In this document: positions 23,330 through 37,500 of the stretch, in pieces
Layout: every line of letters starts with the position of its first letter
Position numbering within the stretch: the first letter of the stretch is position 1
Origin: Gymnorhina tibicen
Lineage: Eukaryota > Chordata > Aves > Passeriformes > Artamidae
Length of the DNA: 64,000 bases
Assembly: GCA_013399875.1 (NCBI GenBank)
Contig: VXAZ01002121.1
Coordinates: forward strand, 62,001-126,000
Reading direction: 5' to 3'
The notes under the pieces: model-generated
What the model was told of the DNA's origin: nothing
The model's input: only the letters and a program-made list of their open reading frames with translations
Databases searched by the model: none
Translations under genes and position numbers: made by a program

Positions 23330-24788
23330 GAACTGTCCACACAACTACAAGCAGTCTTGCAGAGAAACACGAAATGCACATTTTCAAGTCTAAATTTTCT
23401 TTTCCACAACTGCCATAAATTGTAGCAAAACACAAAGTGGGCTCTTGTTTTGCATTCTTATGACTCAGACATAAATTCCCAATTAGCAAAGTTTTGCTTG
23501 CATCTGGTATTACAACATTTGCACGTGCCAGGCACACAAAGAACAGCAGAACCCTTCTGCAGAGTGACCACAGCGCTCCTGTTCTGTCCCGAGACAAGGA
23601 AAACTTGAGAGGCAACTGGAGGAAGCTCTGCTAAGTGTGTAGGGAGAAGTTTGGCAGAGATGATGATCTATTAAGACCCACTTAAAAATGAAAAAGCATT
23701 TCCAGGTGAAAGTGTCAGGTGCACAGACAAGTACCAAGATGCCCCAGGGGCTTCTCCCTCGGGGCAGCAGCTCAGGCAGCCCAAACAAGCCAAGGCTGTT
23801 CTGCAGGGTCACTGAGAGAGAGAGCCCCAGGCCATTCAGACTTCATAAAATATCACCATACCCAAGCATTCCAAGAGTATCCCAGAGATGTTATTATTTT
23901 CCCATAGAAGTGGCTTCATTAAGCATTATATTAAAAAAAAAAAAAGAACCTAAAGCAATAATAAAAATCACTACTAATACATATATACAATTACTAAGTC
24001 TGACTTAACATCCACTACTTTAGACCTTTATCAAAAGCCTATGTCTAAATTGATCTAATCTGATATTTTTTAATTTTGTTCTAAAAATGCAATTAAACAA
24101 TGATATCTGTTGCTGCAAGCTAGAAGCCATTCCCTTTAGATAACAGCCAAATACAACAAGCAGTGAGTTTTGCCATCATTAGACTTCTAACCATATTACT
24201 TCTATTTTGAGGCTTTTTTTGTTTGGTCTCAGTTTAATTTCCTGTCAGCCTTACAAGAGATTTCTAATGTTTGGGCTGTAGGATATGCTCTGATTAAAAA
24301 TAATCTTCCCAATTACTGCCTGGCATGACTCTACTGCCACATGCACTCTGCCACTGGCTTCTGCATTTCTGTCAGCAGTAATTGTGTCTGTAGCTTCTAA
24401 CTGTAAATGAAAACCCAGGGGGCATATTTGGGTTCCAGTTTCCTTTGCCCAGCCATATCTTTTAATTTGCACTGTCTGTCAAAAGGAGATGTTCGTAGGC
24501 ACTAAAAGGAAATCCTCAGAAGATCAGGTTAAGAAAAGGAAAAAAAGTAAATGCAACTGGAATATGATAAACCACATTTGATATTTATGCCAGCATACTC
24601 AACACAGAGCAGCTCACTGCACTGATTAGCCTTAGAAGAGGGGCATTGAAACCATTTACTGAGCATTTCTAGCTGCACTTTATTACCATTAAATTTAATC
24701 CTAAATCTTAAGCATCACCTTAGTATGGCTTTTTTTAAAAATTCAAACATTATAATGAACATTTTACAGAACAGCATTTCTTATCACA
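23330..24788. other. Unique non-coding stretch, no gene seen
   Basis: AT-rich unique sequence with chance frames up to about 114 codons. The part from about 24080 to 24470 has motif-rich, low-repeat texture (ATCATTAGAC, CTGATTAAAAATAATC, CAGCAGTAATTGTG) that could be a conserved regulatory block, but this cannot be confirmed from one sequence. Confidence 0.45.
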
Positions 24789-25543
24789 ATGGAAAAAATT
24801 ATTTCTCAGGCTCTGGGTCCTGGGCTAAACTATGCCATGGGGTTTCCATCTCCAGCCCTGGCTGACCCTCAGACATGGCCCTGTTTGACCTACACTGCAC
24901 CTTTCTCCAGCCTTTCAGTTCCTGTGGGGACTTTAGACCTCAATGGTCCCCTTGCCTCTGTCCCTCTCCATCCCAATGCACTGCTGCTCCTGGAGTCCGC
25001 AGATGGATCCTGGGGTTGTCAGTGGCCAGCCCCCGTCTCAGGAGCTGGCTCTGCTCTCCAGATGCAGCTGGGCTGTGCTCCCTGGCGAGAGCCCAGAGCT
25101 CCTGGCTCTGTTCCCTCGGGAGCTGCCAGCTGCCCCCAGGCCCTGGGACACCTGCACCCGCAGTCACGGGGCTTAGACCTGGCACTCAGTGCAGCCACAG
25201 CCACCAGACACATGCTGGATGCATGTTCAGACCCTCACCGATTCCCTTTTCCTCTCAGGAGTGCTGCTGTTGCAATGGAGAGGTGGCCCCATGTGCCCAG
25301 GGAGTGCTCTGTGTGACAAGAGCAGGATGGAATCAAGGTGCCCTGGGGCAGGGAATCTCAAGAAGAATAAAGCACCAAGCACAGACTGTACCCTGTGAAG
25401 TGGGCACAGAAGAAACTGAAGGAGGAGAAAAAATACGACATCAGGAACGAAGCTTGGTGCGGAAGGGAAAAAGCACAACCAATCCCACATGCAAGAATGC
25501 ACATGTGAGATATATGGGACTGCTGCAAAGGATAATATCATGA
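24789..25543 (+). other. GC-rich patch with a 222-codon ATG frame, coding status doubtful
   Basis: A locally GC-rich island in AT-rich surroundings. From 24875 an ATG in good context (purine at -3, G at +4) opens 222 codons to 25543. A second frame of 175 codons overlaps it from 24789. The predicted product is rich in Cys, Ser, Pro and Arg, without a signal peptide, membrane segment or motif I recognise. Three frames stay open because the region is poor in A/T, which is what non-coding GC-rich DNA does. Possible readings are non-coding GC patch (favoured), a lncRNA exon, or a lineage-specific de novo frame. Confidence 0.2.
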
Positions 25544-28500
25544 TGACAATTAAGAAGACGGTTGCAGTTATTGCTAGAAGCAAATATTCACTATAAAATG
25601 AAGAATATTGTAAAGTCCTCTGAAAATAATTTTCTATGAAGTCTCAATCTCTGGTCTTTCAAAATTAAGTAAATTTTTGTCTCAAAATTAAAATGGCACA
25701 CAGCACATCTGGAATCCAAGGGATGCAGAGAGTATATTTTTGTACAAAGGAATTGTGGAAGCTTTCTTTTTGATAGGAGGATAAACACAGAGATTAGGTG
25801 AATGTGAGCAGGGATTTGTCCAAATAGCACTTAAAATTGAATAGCTTCTCTCGGCATAAGAACTGATTTGAAATATTAAATGCAAATGTTAGTGCTCTGC
25901 ACTGTGTTTGCTGGTTGATGGTCTATTCTGTATTGTTTGTATCTGTACGGGAGGGGAGACAGTGGGAAGGTGAGACCAGACTCGATCTCAGCTCTGTCCT
26001 GAACTTTTGGCCATCACTCCATGGTGTAACCTTCCTTTCATAGGGCTCTGCCCCTCAGTGCATATTCTGTGCAATGTGATGACAAAAGATTGGTAACAGA
26101 TAAGAACTTCAACACATCAGCTGAAAGGGTCTGTGCAGTGGAGATTGTGACCACCACTGCCTTCACAACTGCATGGTTTTACAGAGGAAAAATGGCACAG
26201 ATCTGTTAAAATATAATTTTGAAAATATTGTACAAGCTGTGTAGGAAGTACTCCATGCCCCCTCTGAGCCCTAAAGGGCAGCAGCGCTGCACATGCTGCA
26301 GTGCAGAACTAGACTGTGATAACCTCAAGCTATCTTTGCTCCTATTTCCATATCTTACCCAAGATAAAACCATCATTTACAAGGTACACCCCCCTACCTG
26401 TGACTGAAACTGTCAGAAGGTTTAAATAAATACCTGCTTTTTTAAAAAGTAAGGTAAGCCACTGAGTTAAGAATTGTTATTGATGTGACTGAGGCCATAT
26501 AAATGTTTACATATTTATTCAGCATAAAAACCATAGTATTAAGTATGGCAGTAAACACATTATGAAGTTGAAAGAAATGTTGGCCTCTTACAAAAGGACC
26601 TTGCAGAATTTTGGCTACAGAGAGAGCTCACAAGCAGAGCCTCAGCTGAGGGAGAATCAGCTCCTCTGTCAGTGCAGGGAAGGGGCAAAGCCCAGGGCAC
26701 AGAGTTTCTCCATTCCTATTGTCATCATGACTCTTACGAGTTCTACAACTTTTCTTCTGATTTTGTTTGTTTGTTGCTCCCCACTTTTCTGCAGTACAGG
26801 CTGTTCTGTCTCATGAGCAGATGGAACAATTCCACCAATACCAGCAAGATTGCTCCCATGTTAACCATGGTAATGCACGGCTGTGCCTGCCAGACTGAGA
26901 TAATTTGTCACAAATTTGAGGGAACAACGCACTCAAAGGAGGTGCAGAAATAACAAAATAATTTGAAAAGGCTCTTCTCATCTGCCACTAGAAAAGTCCT
27001 TCCACCCATGCCAGTGGTGAGCTTTTAGCCCTGAATACCTTGCTCCTGACAAACACTAAAAAGCAGGAACATTATACTTCCAGAACAGAGGCTTTATGTT
27101 CTGCATTTTTAAACTAGTGGTTCTCTCATCTAGCATAGGTCAAGAAATGACTCACACCTCTAGAAGCAATACAGTTTAGAAAGAAATAACCTCCGTAGAG
27201 AGAAGAATAGTAAACCTGTCTTTTTTTTTATTATTTTTTAACAGAAATTTTGACATTGCTTAAGAACTGTAGATGTTAATAAATAACATTTGAAATCAAG
27301 GACTAGAATAAGAAAAAATGAAAACAAACCAAAAGCCACCAGTTTATCCAACAACTTTGTGACTTATGATGTAATTATTCTTGGAGAAACAGCACAGCTC
27401 TGGGCTATATCTATGAGCCCTAACAGAAAAATAATATTTGGAGGGTCCATCGCATCCCACTGACTGGAGAATGTCTCTTGTGGACAAAGCAAAGACAAAA
27501 AATCTAATTTGGGTAGACAAATCAAATTTTCTGATCCAAAGACATTTTTATCACCACAGAAAATAAAAGCATCATTTCACACACTGGAGACAGAGAGCAG
27601 GTGGGATGGATTAGCTGACAAACACCAATCTTCAGGAAAATGGACTTTCATAAGGTCATCAGGTCTTGAAAAGTTCCAGCCTTCCCCCAGGATGTCACAT
27701 CAACCATGCTGGAGGCCACCCCCAGCCCATGGCACCCACCACAGGCCCGTTGCTGCAGAGAAGGCAGAAGTTATTGCTACCTTGCACAGGGGCTATCCTA
27801 GTTTTATCAAAAGGATTCTTACTGTTTATGAAGAAAAATTATTTCAGTCTGAAAAAGAAGCAAAAATAAAATAATCTAAGCCTGCCTCGTTTGGAGATTT
27901 ACTCTTGCTATGTATAACAACTTTGACTGCTTTCAAAAGAAGTTAGTGTTTGTTTTATACAACACAGAACAGTCCTGGACTGGGGCTCTTTTTGAAAGAA
28001 TTGTTTATTGTTGATGCTTCCAGCTGGATGTAATTTGACAATGATTGCAAAATGTAAAGTCGCAAGTACAGAGAAGTCCATGCAGATCCCACAGTGGAGT
28101 TCAAGTGCTCTCCTCTGATCAGAGGGAAAGAAAGGAGGAAGCTCAGCTGTGTCAAGCAGCAGATTTTCCCCAAGAGTAACATGACTTTCACTGGGAGAAA
28201 AAAGGACCAAAAAGTATAAATGAAGCAACCCATAGGCCAGGCACACAGAATACATCAGTGGAAAACTCTTAGGCCCAGATTGGTTGTTTGTAAATAAACA
28301 AAAAAGGTGGGTTTTTTTTTTAACTAGAGTTCTTTTGAGGTGTGCTATATCTAAGCAGAAGAAGAACCAGATCTGTAAACATCACACATTTCTGAGTGAC
28401 CAGTTCCACACAATTTTTTCCTTCCTCCATAACCTTCCCCAGCATCCCAGGAAAATCACAGACTGCAGGTAATGGTACCACCTTCACCACTCACAGCATC

Positions 28501-31500
28501 GGGAGCTTCACCCCAGCAAAGCGACACCCATGAAATAAAACCACTCATCACTGCGAGTGGTCAGAGGCTGCCAAGGTTGGGACAGGAGCCTGCTGGCTCC
28601 TGCAAATCCCTCACCAGAGCATTTGAGCCTGACACTTAATATTCAAACTGCATTGCAAGCTATGTACTCAAGGATAAAGCTCAGTAATAATAAAGATTCA
28701 CAGTCTGGCAGGCTCAGCATACAAATTCTCAGTGCAGAGCTCACTTTGAATATATATATTTTTTTAATCTAAAAAGGAATCAGGAATTTTCCTCTTATAA
28801 AAGAAACAACAGTACTTCCCATTTAGTGAGGGAAACAATGGAACGAGAAACTATCATTTTAGTCTACATTTAGATATTGGTAAAGAAGCAAAAAAATAAA
28901 TATTTTATCTCCATATCAGAACACTGTGTCCCCAGTCCTTGTCTTGCTCATCAGACAGAGGAACACATCAAATAAGCTATGCAGTTTCTTTTTTTGCAGG
29001 GTCAAGTCCTTTGAGTTGGAAATCCACTACTTTAAACCATTTAAAAATTTGCCCAAATTTCCAAAAATTTATGGCTTGTATTTAGCATGTCAGCTGTGAA
29101 GCCAAAATCACTGGAAATACTTAAAACCTCAATATATTTTACTCGAACATGGTATCTAACCAGTGGTCTCACCAGACCCACATCGGGTCACCAACAAACA
29201 AATTTCTAGGTGCTGTTTAAACTTAATTCTACCCCTCAGTCTTACTCATGTTTTATTTTTTATTTCATCCAACACTGCTTAGTACTGTGCTTTGTACAGT
29301 AATACATTAATTGTTTATTTTACAGTGGCACTGTAAAGTCATAGCCCTTTCTTTTTCATTTAATGTTTATTTTATGTTACAACAACCTGGCAACTTGTTC
29401 CTGGGGGTTTTTTTTGTTTGTTATGTAAATATTATATATGTAGGAGGTGGTTTAAAAAGAACAAAATTATAATTAAATGCCCAATAGTTTTACACTGAAA
29501 ATACTGCTACTAAACATTAGCTCCCCTTAGACTTTTTTGCTTGCTTTGTATTTTGCTTCAAATGTCTACATTTCTACTACTAAATCTACTTTTTTCTTTT
29601 AAAATCACATTGCATCCAGCTTAACTACATCTCACTACATCACCTTGTTAGTCATACTTTGATTCATTACATATCATTGCCTTTCACATTTAAATTATTC
29701 CATTTCTTTTCCTACTCCCCGCATTACCTTTGAACATGACAGGTCTCACTTTGTGAAATGATCCCTTATATTGCAGCCTCACAGAATTCCCTCTATTAAC
29801 ACTTCATCGTTCTCCCTGCAAGTTATCCTGCAGAACTGCCTTCCAAAACAATCCCAAATTTACACATTCAATCCCATCTCTTCATTTCATTTACATTTCA
29901 TAAGCACCAAGACAGTCAGCACTACAAGGAGCCAAATTGTATTTGCTGCATCATAAAACAAGGGGTAAACACTGAACTCCAGTCCCTCAACAAGCACCTG
30001 GCGTGCTGCTGAGCCTGCCCATGCAGGGATGCAGCCAGGAATTCTGACTCCATCCCTCTGCCTACATCCCTCAGGATCAGAGGTTTTGGGGGACACAAGA
30101 TACAGAGGATTGAGGCACAGTGGAGTTTGGTTTATACCATGAAAATGTAACTATTTTCAATCTATAGAGGGAATAAGCAGCTGAATCTCCAGATCATATA
30201 AATATTATTATGGCATAAACTACTGCTCATTCCTACGCTCTTCTTCACCAAAGCTACATTTCTCAGGGATTCCACTCACAATCAGCATTCACTTCACAGA
30301 CCTAATACAGAAATGAAGCAATAGCTTCTCTATTCCCATAAAAATAGTTTTCTTCACAGATTTCTTAATTGAGCCTTAGAAAAAGATCATCTCTGATGCT
30401 AAGCAACAGATCAGCAACTCTCTTTAGAGAGCACAGATATGAAAGTGCAGAAACCTGAGCTCAAACTGAGGATGAAGTGGTTGAAACAATACTAAACCTG
30501 GATGTTCCTCAGAACTACCCTCCCCAATGCTTCCCAACAAGAAGGGTGTGTGAACAATCCTTCCTGTGGAAACTGGCACTGGTTCAACGCACTCCCCAGT
30601 ACTGGCAACTCAGAGAAGACAGAATCTTCTCCAGACTAATTTATCCTCCTGAAAGCTGCTCTGCTGCTCTTTGGCTTCACAATCCAGGAGCGGTCAATTC
30701 CTCGGGGCTGGGATGTACCCCTGTGCAGGTGCTGATCCTGTCCTGGGGAATGAGGGGTGGAGAGCAGGCAGAGCCGGCAGGAGCTGCATGGGCTGTGCTG
30801 CCACAGCCTCCAGAGCAGCCACCAAGCGCCCAAAGCTGTTTGCCAGCTATAATATCTAAGTTATTATCTCTATTTGCAACTCATCAAGAGTTAGATTGGA
30901 TTCAAAAAGCTGCCATGTTTACCAAAAATCCCAGCCTGAGCCACCCAATCTTCTGGGCAATAACCAGATCCTGCAAATCCTGCCCAGATGCAGTGTAAGG
31001 TGTCTTCATCTTTCTAGGGGTTAAGAGAAATTGTTAGAAGGACTGGGAGATAACTGCTTGCTCCAATGGAATTTTGTTCCACATCAAATTAAAAATGGTT
31101 CAGTATCTTGTTGCTGAAGGCAATCACTTTGAAAGCATCAGATACTGCTGTCAGATAATAGCTTGTCTAAGGGAATCGTGGCAATGTTTATATTCTTTTT
31201 TTCCCTAATCTTACCTTGTAAAACATTCTGGAAATGCTTTTGAAATTTAAAAAATTAAACAGTTTAAATCATGATTAAGATCTAGCCTACTAAACCAAAA
31301 CAAGATTATTTTCTTTGTTCAAAAGTATACCTTCATAGTTTGTAGCTTGAAAAATCTGTGCAGGAAGGAATGATTCAAGTCTCATAGCCACAACTCACAG
31401 AGAACTGGTAAAACATCTTTGTCCTGTTTAAATATCAAAGCTCTTCTGGGTATCACTTACATCTACCCATCATAATTCAGATACTTGTGAATAATTCAAG

Positions 31501-34500
31501 ATGTTATGCTTTAACTTCTATCAGCAATTCCCTTGAAGAGGAGAAGTAAGTAAGCATTTCTTATAAGTTATAGCATGGATCCATATAATTAATATTTTGA
31601 TGTACTTTACCTGTCTTACTGTTTGCTCTTGTGATATTAAGTTGGTATTAAATAAATAACACACTCAGCTAACTTGTCCTACTTTTAAAAGACACTCCAA
31701 TTTATATAATTGCTTTATTTGATTTACTGTTGCATCTTTACTCAAGTTACATATTCTGTTAATGTGATATCAATGTAATTAGCTGTTTCTTAGTAGGAAA
31801 CTTTTTTTAATCAAGTCAGCATTTTTATTGCAAAAGGAATGCACTGCTTGTACTTCCATGGAATCAAAATACCCTTTTAATGGTGTGAAGTAACCTGCTT
31901 CATCCTTGCATGTTTTCCTTGGCATGCTGAAGCAAACCAGAGATGATGGGCTATTACTCAAGCATAAGAAAAACAGTAGCACCCCACTAACAAACCTCAG
32001 AGGTGACTAAAGGCACATAAAATCATATGAAAACAGTAACTTAAGTATGCCCTCATTTTTCAAATAAGAATTCAGAGAGAGCCTCTGTCCAAGTGACTGT
32101 AAATTATGTATTAAGATTACACAATTTTGAAATTAAATCCAGCACTATGAAGAAAAATTGATTTCAGCTTTTCTTATTTGTTAATAGTGAAGAATTAAAA
32201 AACTTTACTTCATGAAGTAAATACATATCTTTGGCTAGAAGGATGAAGAATCAACACACAGCTCATATTCTCTTGAAATAAACTTCATTTCTGCTTCCTA
32301 GAGCATTGAATACTGATGTCCTCTAGGAGTTCTGCTTGTCCACTCTCCAGACTCACAAAGACAACGCTCAAGGGGTGGGGACACAACAAGAAAAAAATTA
32401 ATTTCTGAAAACAGAGAGAAAATTAACTTGTTTATACTGCCTTCCCTCAATCATTTTCATTCATGAAGGGAATTAATTTTGACTATTAATTAGAGTGGCA
32501 TCTGTCTCTCCCCCCACTGGCAGGAGACCAGTGAGCACGAGCAGCGTTAGCCAGCTTGGTCCAGGTGTACAATGACTGAAAACTCATTTCTGAAGTGCTC
32601 CACCACAGGAGCAGCAATTTACACAGAATCAGCTGGCTCAAATACACCTTCAAGAACACAAAGTGAGGATTTTCAGGATATGGAAGCATTCTGGACATAT
32701 TTTCCGAACTTAACTTCCCTTAGCAGAACAGATCAGCAATGCACTAAGGCACCAACTGCTGTACATGAGGCAAAAGCTCAAAGCCCAGAAACCTAACACA
32801 GGTATTAGTCCATTTATTCCATAAATCAGCTGGCTTCAGGAAAGCACATCTACTACATAGTCTGAAAGAAAATTACTGTCATTATGAGTAAAACCTGTTG
32901 CACTTCTAAAAAGTTCTGAACACACAGTAAAAAATTGCACTGATAAATTTTTGAGACTTAAAAGTGAACTGTGTTGTCTCATGATTGGATTTCTCAGTAT
33001 TTTTTGTCTTCTCTACCTCGTTCTTTTATCTCATGGCAAAATACTCTGCCCTGTCAGCATGTGTACTATAACAGAAGTATAATTACACATGGACTGCAAG
33101 GGAGAAACACCTCAAGTATCACATTTCTGGGAACTTGGACTGACAGCTGCAACACAGAAGCAAAATTCCCACCAGACTGGAGCATTTATGAATTCCTGCA
33201 CAATTCCAAATGCTTTTTGTGACTTCCATTATCTTTGTGAAACTGCTATTTATGCCAATTTTACCTTTGATGCTACAGCATTGCTTCCAAGTCTTGGAGT
33301 TTCTCACTGCACGTATCAGTCCTGTAGTGTCAGATAAAAAGTTTCTATTTATGGCTAAAATGAGAATAGAACACACATTTCCTTCCCAATGTTCCAATTA
33401 CCAGACTGATAGCAATGGAATCTCAAAAATATAATCCTCTAATGCCTGAAACCCCTTCAAGTACCTCAATACATCAAGTGTTAAACATTTTATAACACCT
33501 ATAAACACTCCAAGAGTCTAATGAAGCTTATACTACTAAGAGTGCAACAAGTGAAAAGTGATGTAAAAATCAATTTTCTTTCACTTCAGCCATTTATATT
33601 CCTTCCTGAACAAATTAATTTCACACTAAGCAACTGGTTTAATAAAACTTCAGAGCAGCCCTATATTAAAGAGTTTTGTTTTTACTCCAGGCAGAGATAA
33701 CTTGGAAATAGCAGCAAAACAGCAGTCTGGGATTACTCTGCAATTTGTAAAGCCTGGCCTGCCTCATTTCACAGCTTTTTCTCACTGAGTTTTATTTCTG
33801 GACTTGTGAAAATGAATTTTAAAAAGCACAATGAAGGTTTGCAGTCCAGAAATAACACCATAAACAATAACATATAAAAATAATCCAGGCAAGTATGAAA
33901 ATATATCCCAGGGAAATGAATAATTCGGAGGCTTAGTGCCCAACCTGAGAATTAAGCTGTGCTTAATTCCAACCCTGTGTGCAATACAAATAGTTGTATT
34001 ACAAGTAATAAAATCAAGGGGATGGCTGAGGTACTTGATATGGAATAGGGACGTGTCATTGCAGCACAACTGCAATATTCAGCATTTCTGTCCTCTCCTC
34101 CCTGCTGTTGGAGCTGCCATTGCATTTTGCATCCCTCACAGCCACAAGAAAACCCTGCACACAGAAGGGCCCCTCCTCCTTTTCCTTGTCCCCACAACCA
34201 CCAACACATTTTTCTGGGTAATAAGGAAGAAGACAGAGATAAAAACTGAATTTCAAAACAAAGTCTATTTTCTATTCATAGGCTGAAATAACAGTGGAAT
34301 AATAGTGACAAATTACATGCATTAAGACCTCTCTGTAGCATTACTTGCAGATCTTCTCAATTGCTCAATACAACTGCATTTTCTCACAGAGACTTAAAAC
34401 TTAAAACAGCTTAAAAAAATAAAGCAAGTAGGATGCAACACTCTACATAGTGCACAGAACACAAACCCAGGGGCTCAGGCTGACAGCAAAAAAAAGAAAA

Positions 34501-37500
34501 AAAAAAAAGGAAATGTTCTGAAAACTGAGACCAGCTCAGCTTTTTTTACCATTATTATCTCTGTTGACTCTACTTACGACAGAAGTCAACACTACAGACT
34601 GGATGTAATTCTTCTCCCACCTGACTTGCACATCTTCCTGTGGCTTCCAGGGTATAATCCTAAGGCAAAAATATTCATAAAACCAGGTGCACAGCAAAAA
34701 AAGGAACCTGGAATGTATGCAAAATGTGTGTAATAAATATCTATAACACAACTTGAGTAATTTCAGAAATATTAATGCATCTCTGTTTGTTTAAATAATG
34801 TTTTTTAAAAGTAATTTCACTTTTTCAGAAATAGGCACGTACTGCAATTGTGCTAAGCATTTTTAGCCAGCATGGAGGTTTGATTTTCTTGCTATTAATT
34901 GAAAAACATGTGAACGAAATCACTGCTATTTTTCTGAGATTAAAAATGTCATTGGAGGCTTCAGGTTTATGTTTTCTGATGTTGCTTAAGCTGAAAAAGC
35001 TAATGTGGTTTGTGACCCCAATGCCAATTCACCAGAACATGAAGCAGCAAATAGACCACAATTAGATCCATAATGGTAACTTAAACATAAAGTAACACAA
35101 GATAATTGAAAGTTGTTTTCTTTCTCCTCATCTCACCTGCATAAAAATTTGCTGAATGACACAAAGGTTTGAAAGCACACGAAAAATGAGTTCACCATTA
35201 GAGACTGAAATATGAACACTGAGATTCAGAGTGGGAAGGCTGTGGCAGGAAGAAAGCACACACTGGTCTAGTTTATGGAAAGGCAGTCCAGGAAATTATT
35301 TATCTTCTTGTTTCCAAAATATAAAAAATATAAACAAGAAGATTTGACAATGGGAAAATTTTGCCTGTCTGGCTCCAATCATTTAAGGGAGTTCCACAAA
35401 AAAGGTGGAACAAAAAAGGTGAAAAGCTTTATAGGAAAGGCAAATAAATGAAGGTTTCTTATATAACAAATCAAGATGTCAATTATTTTAACAAAGAGCA
35501 ACTAGTGGAACATTTGACTTAACTCCATTTCTAAACACTGCAACAATGATTTTCCTTGACACTGTGTAAGGCTATTAACAGATTCCACTAGAGACTGGAG
35601 AAATTTAAGTATTAATGGAGTCTTTACAAGAAATTAAGAACAAAATGAGAAAATCCTTATGTTTAAGGCATTTGGGTTAATTATTTCAACCTGGTGGACA
35701 AGGACAAGGTAAATCTTAGTTTCAACTTTTACATTTCTAGGTAAACTAAAAAAGGGTGATAACGTACATACTGTATTCAACTCCTAATCCTACCCCCACA
35801 TTTGTCCAGGTATGTTTTTAACCTAATGAAAATACATGGTGTACACTGGCAGATCAAATTATTCCCTTTTCATAGGCAACAAGACGCATTCTGATGGAGT
35901 AATTAATAGTTGTCCCAGCTTACTGCAAATTGCCACGCTTTAAAAGTCCCTCCGATTCCAGAGTGGTACTTGTTTGAGAACCTTGGTTTCAGCTTGTATT
36001 TTAATGATTCTTAGATTGGCTTGAATGACAAGAAGAGTTCCGTTCAGTTCTGAAGGTTTTGCTTGTTCACAAGTGTTTCTGACCAAGCCTTTTTGCTCAG
36101 TCCTTAGTCTCCAGCGCTGAGTACCAGGAGAAAGAGCTTCTAAATAAACTCCTAAATAAAAAATATTCTCCTCAAGAACCATCCATAATCCATTTGTAAG
36201 TCCCTGCTTGCTTACACCGCGAGCAGAACGAACTCTGGACTCAGTCACTGACTGTATTTGAAACTGTTTAACACCTTTTGAACACAACCTTCCACCTAAG
36301 GGCACAAGGAATTTTGGCAAACTCTACTACGCCACATTCCTTCTGCTTCCAAGTGTTGCCTTCAGTACACAAGTCACAGCTCACCATATCTGATTATTAT
36401 CTCTCTACTTGATAATCAGTATTCCAATTCTTCTTTCCTTCCACTACTACTTTTGCCAATCTTTTTTGCCTACAAAACATCTGTATCAGAATTACATTCA
36501 TTTCCTAATCACAGTGTCATTTTCCTGAATTGACAGCAAATTTGCAAACGAAAGTGCAAATCTCAAAACAGTCAAGCCAGAAGGTGTGCTGGGGGAGCCA
36601 AGTTCTCTAAAGAAGGCAGACTTGAACAGCAGCTCTTTGCCAAGCAGCCAGAGCAGGATATTCCACTGCTTCTTGTTGATTTAAGGTCTGTGGCACAGTG
36701 CAGCTGTCACAACGAAGGGCAGACAAAAGACAGGCTATTGACTACAAAATGCATTAAACCACACCAGTTTTATAAAGTATTCGCTTGGCATTTGTCTCCC
36801 GTAACATGTCTCTGTGTAATACAAGGCATTGCTCTCCCTCCTCACTCTTTAGAGAGATATGAAGTTTAATGTACTGACTGGTACTTAACAATCAGATTTT
36901 GTCAGCTTTTGTGCTGAATGGCACCTTCCTTCTCCCACTGCCTTTCCCAGCACTATTCACAGTATAAATTATTGCCTCATTCCCAGGGAAGGTGACAGAT
37001 CCATGCAGTACCTTGGAGCACTGAGCTCGGGAGGGAGGCACGTGCTGTCAGGCAAATCACCCTGATGGCACATAAATTCTCACTGCTGTCACGAGGGGCA
37101 CCTCCATTTTCTGCCTCCCTCCCCTCTGCTCTCCTGGCACTTCCCCACGTGCACACACAGCCCTGGGGCTGGAGGGGGTTACTGCTGGCTACATCTTTGG
37201 GAAGGTGCTCACAGGACTTGCTTTCCCTCACCCATTTCTCAGTAGGAGGAATGCAGTGTTGGTCTGATTCAGGTACTCATTTTCTCCCTGCAAGACAGGC
37301 CCCCGAGACTGAGAGACCCAAACAAAACCCCACATGCTATGCCCAGGTGACATGTACCTGTGGACCAGCAATAACAAATAAACACAAGCTTCCACCCTTT
37401 CCAAAACGATCCATTCTGCCCTTTTGCCAAGTCCTCCCCACATATCCAGCTCTGACCTTCCACAGGTAAAGCCCTAAGAAAGGCTGAGGTGGAAAGTTTA

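Noticed and set aside
30477..30998. 173-codon plus-strand frame
   Set aside because: It starts with GTG, has no recognisable motif, and part of its openness comes from a GC-rich patch. No splice or promoter context supports it.
37450..37472. TTCCACAG followed by GTAAAG
   Set aside because: Short pyrimidine tract and a poor donor; such matches are expected by chance in 64 kb.
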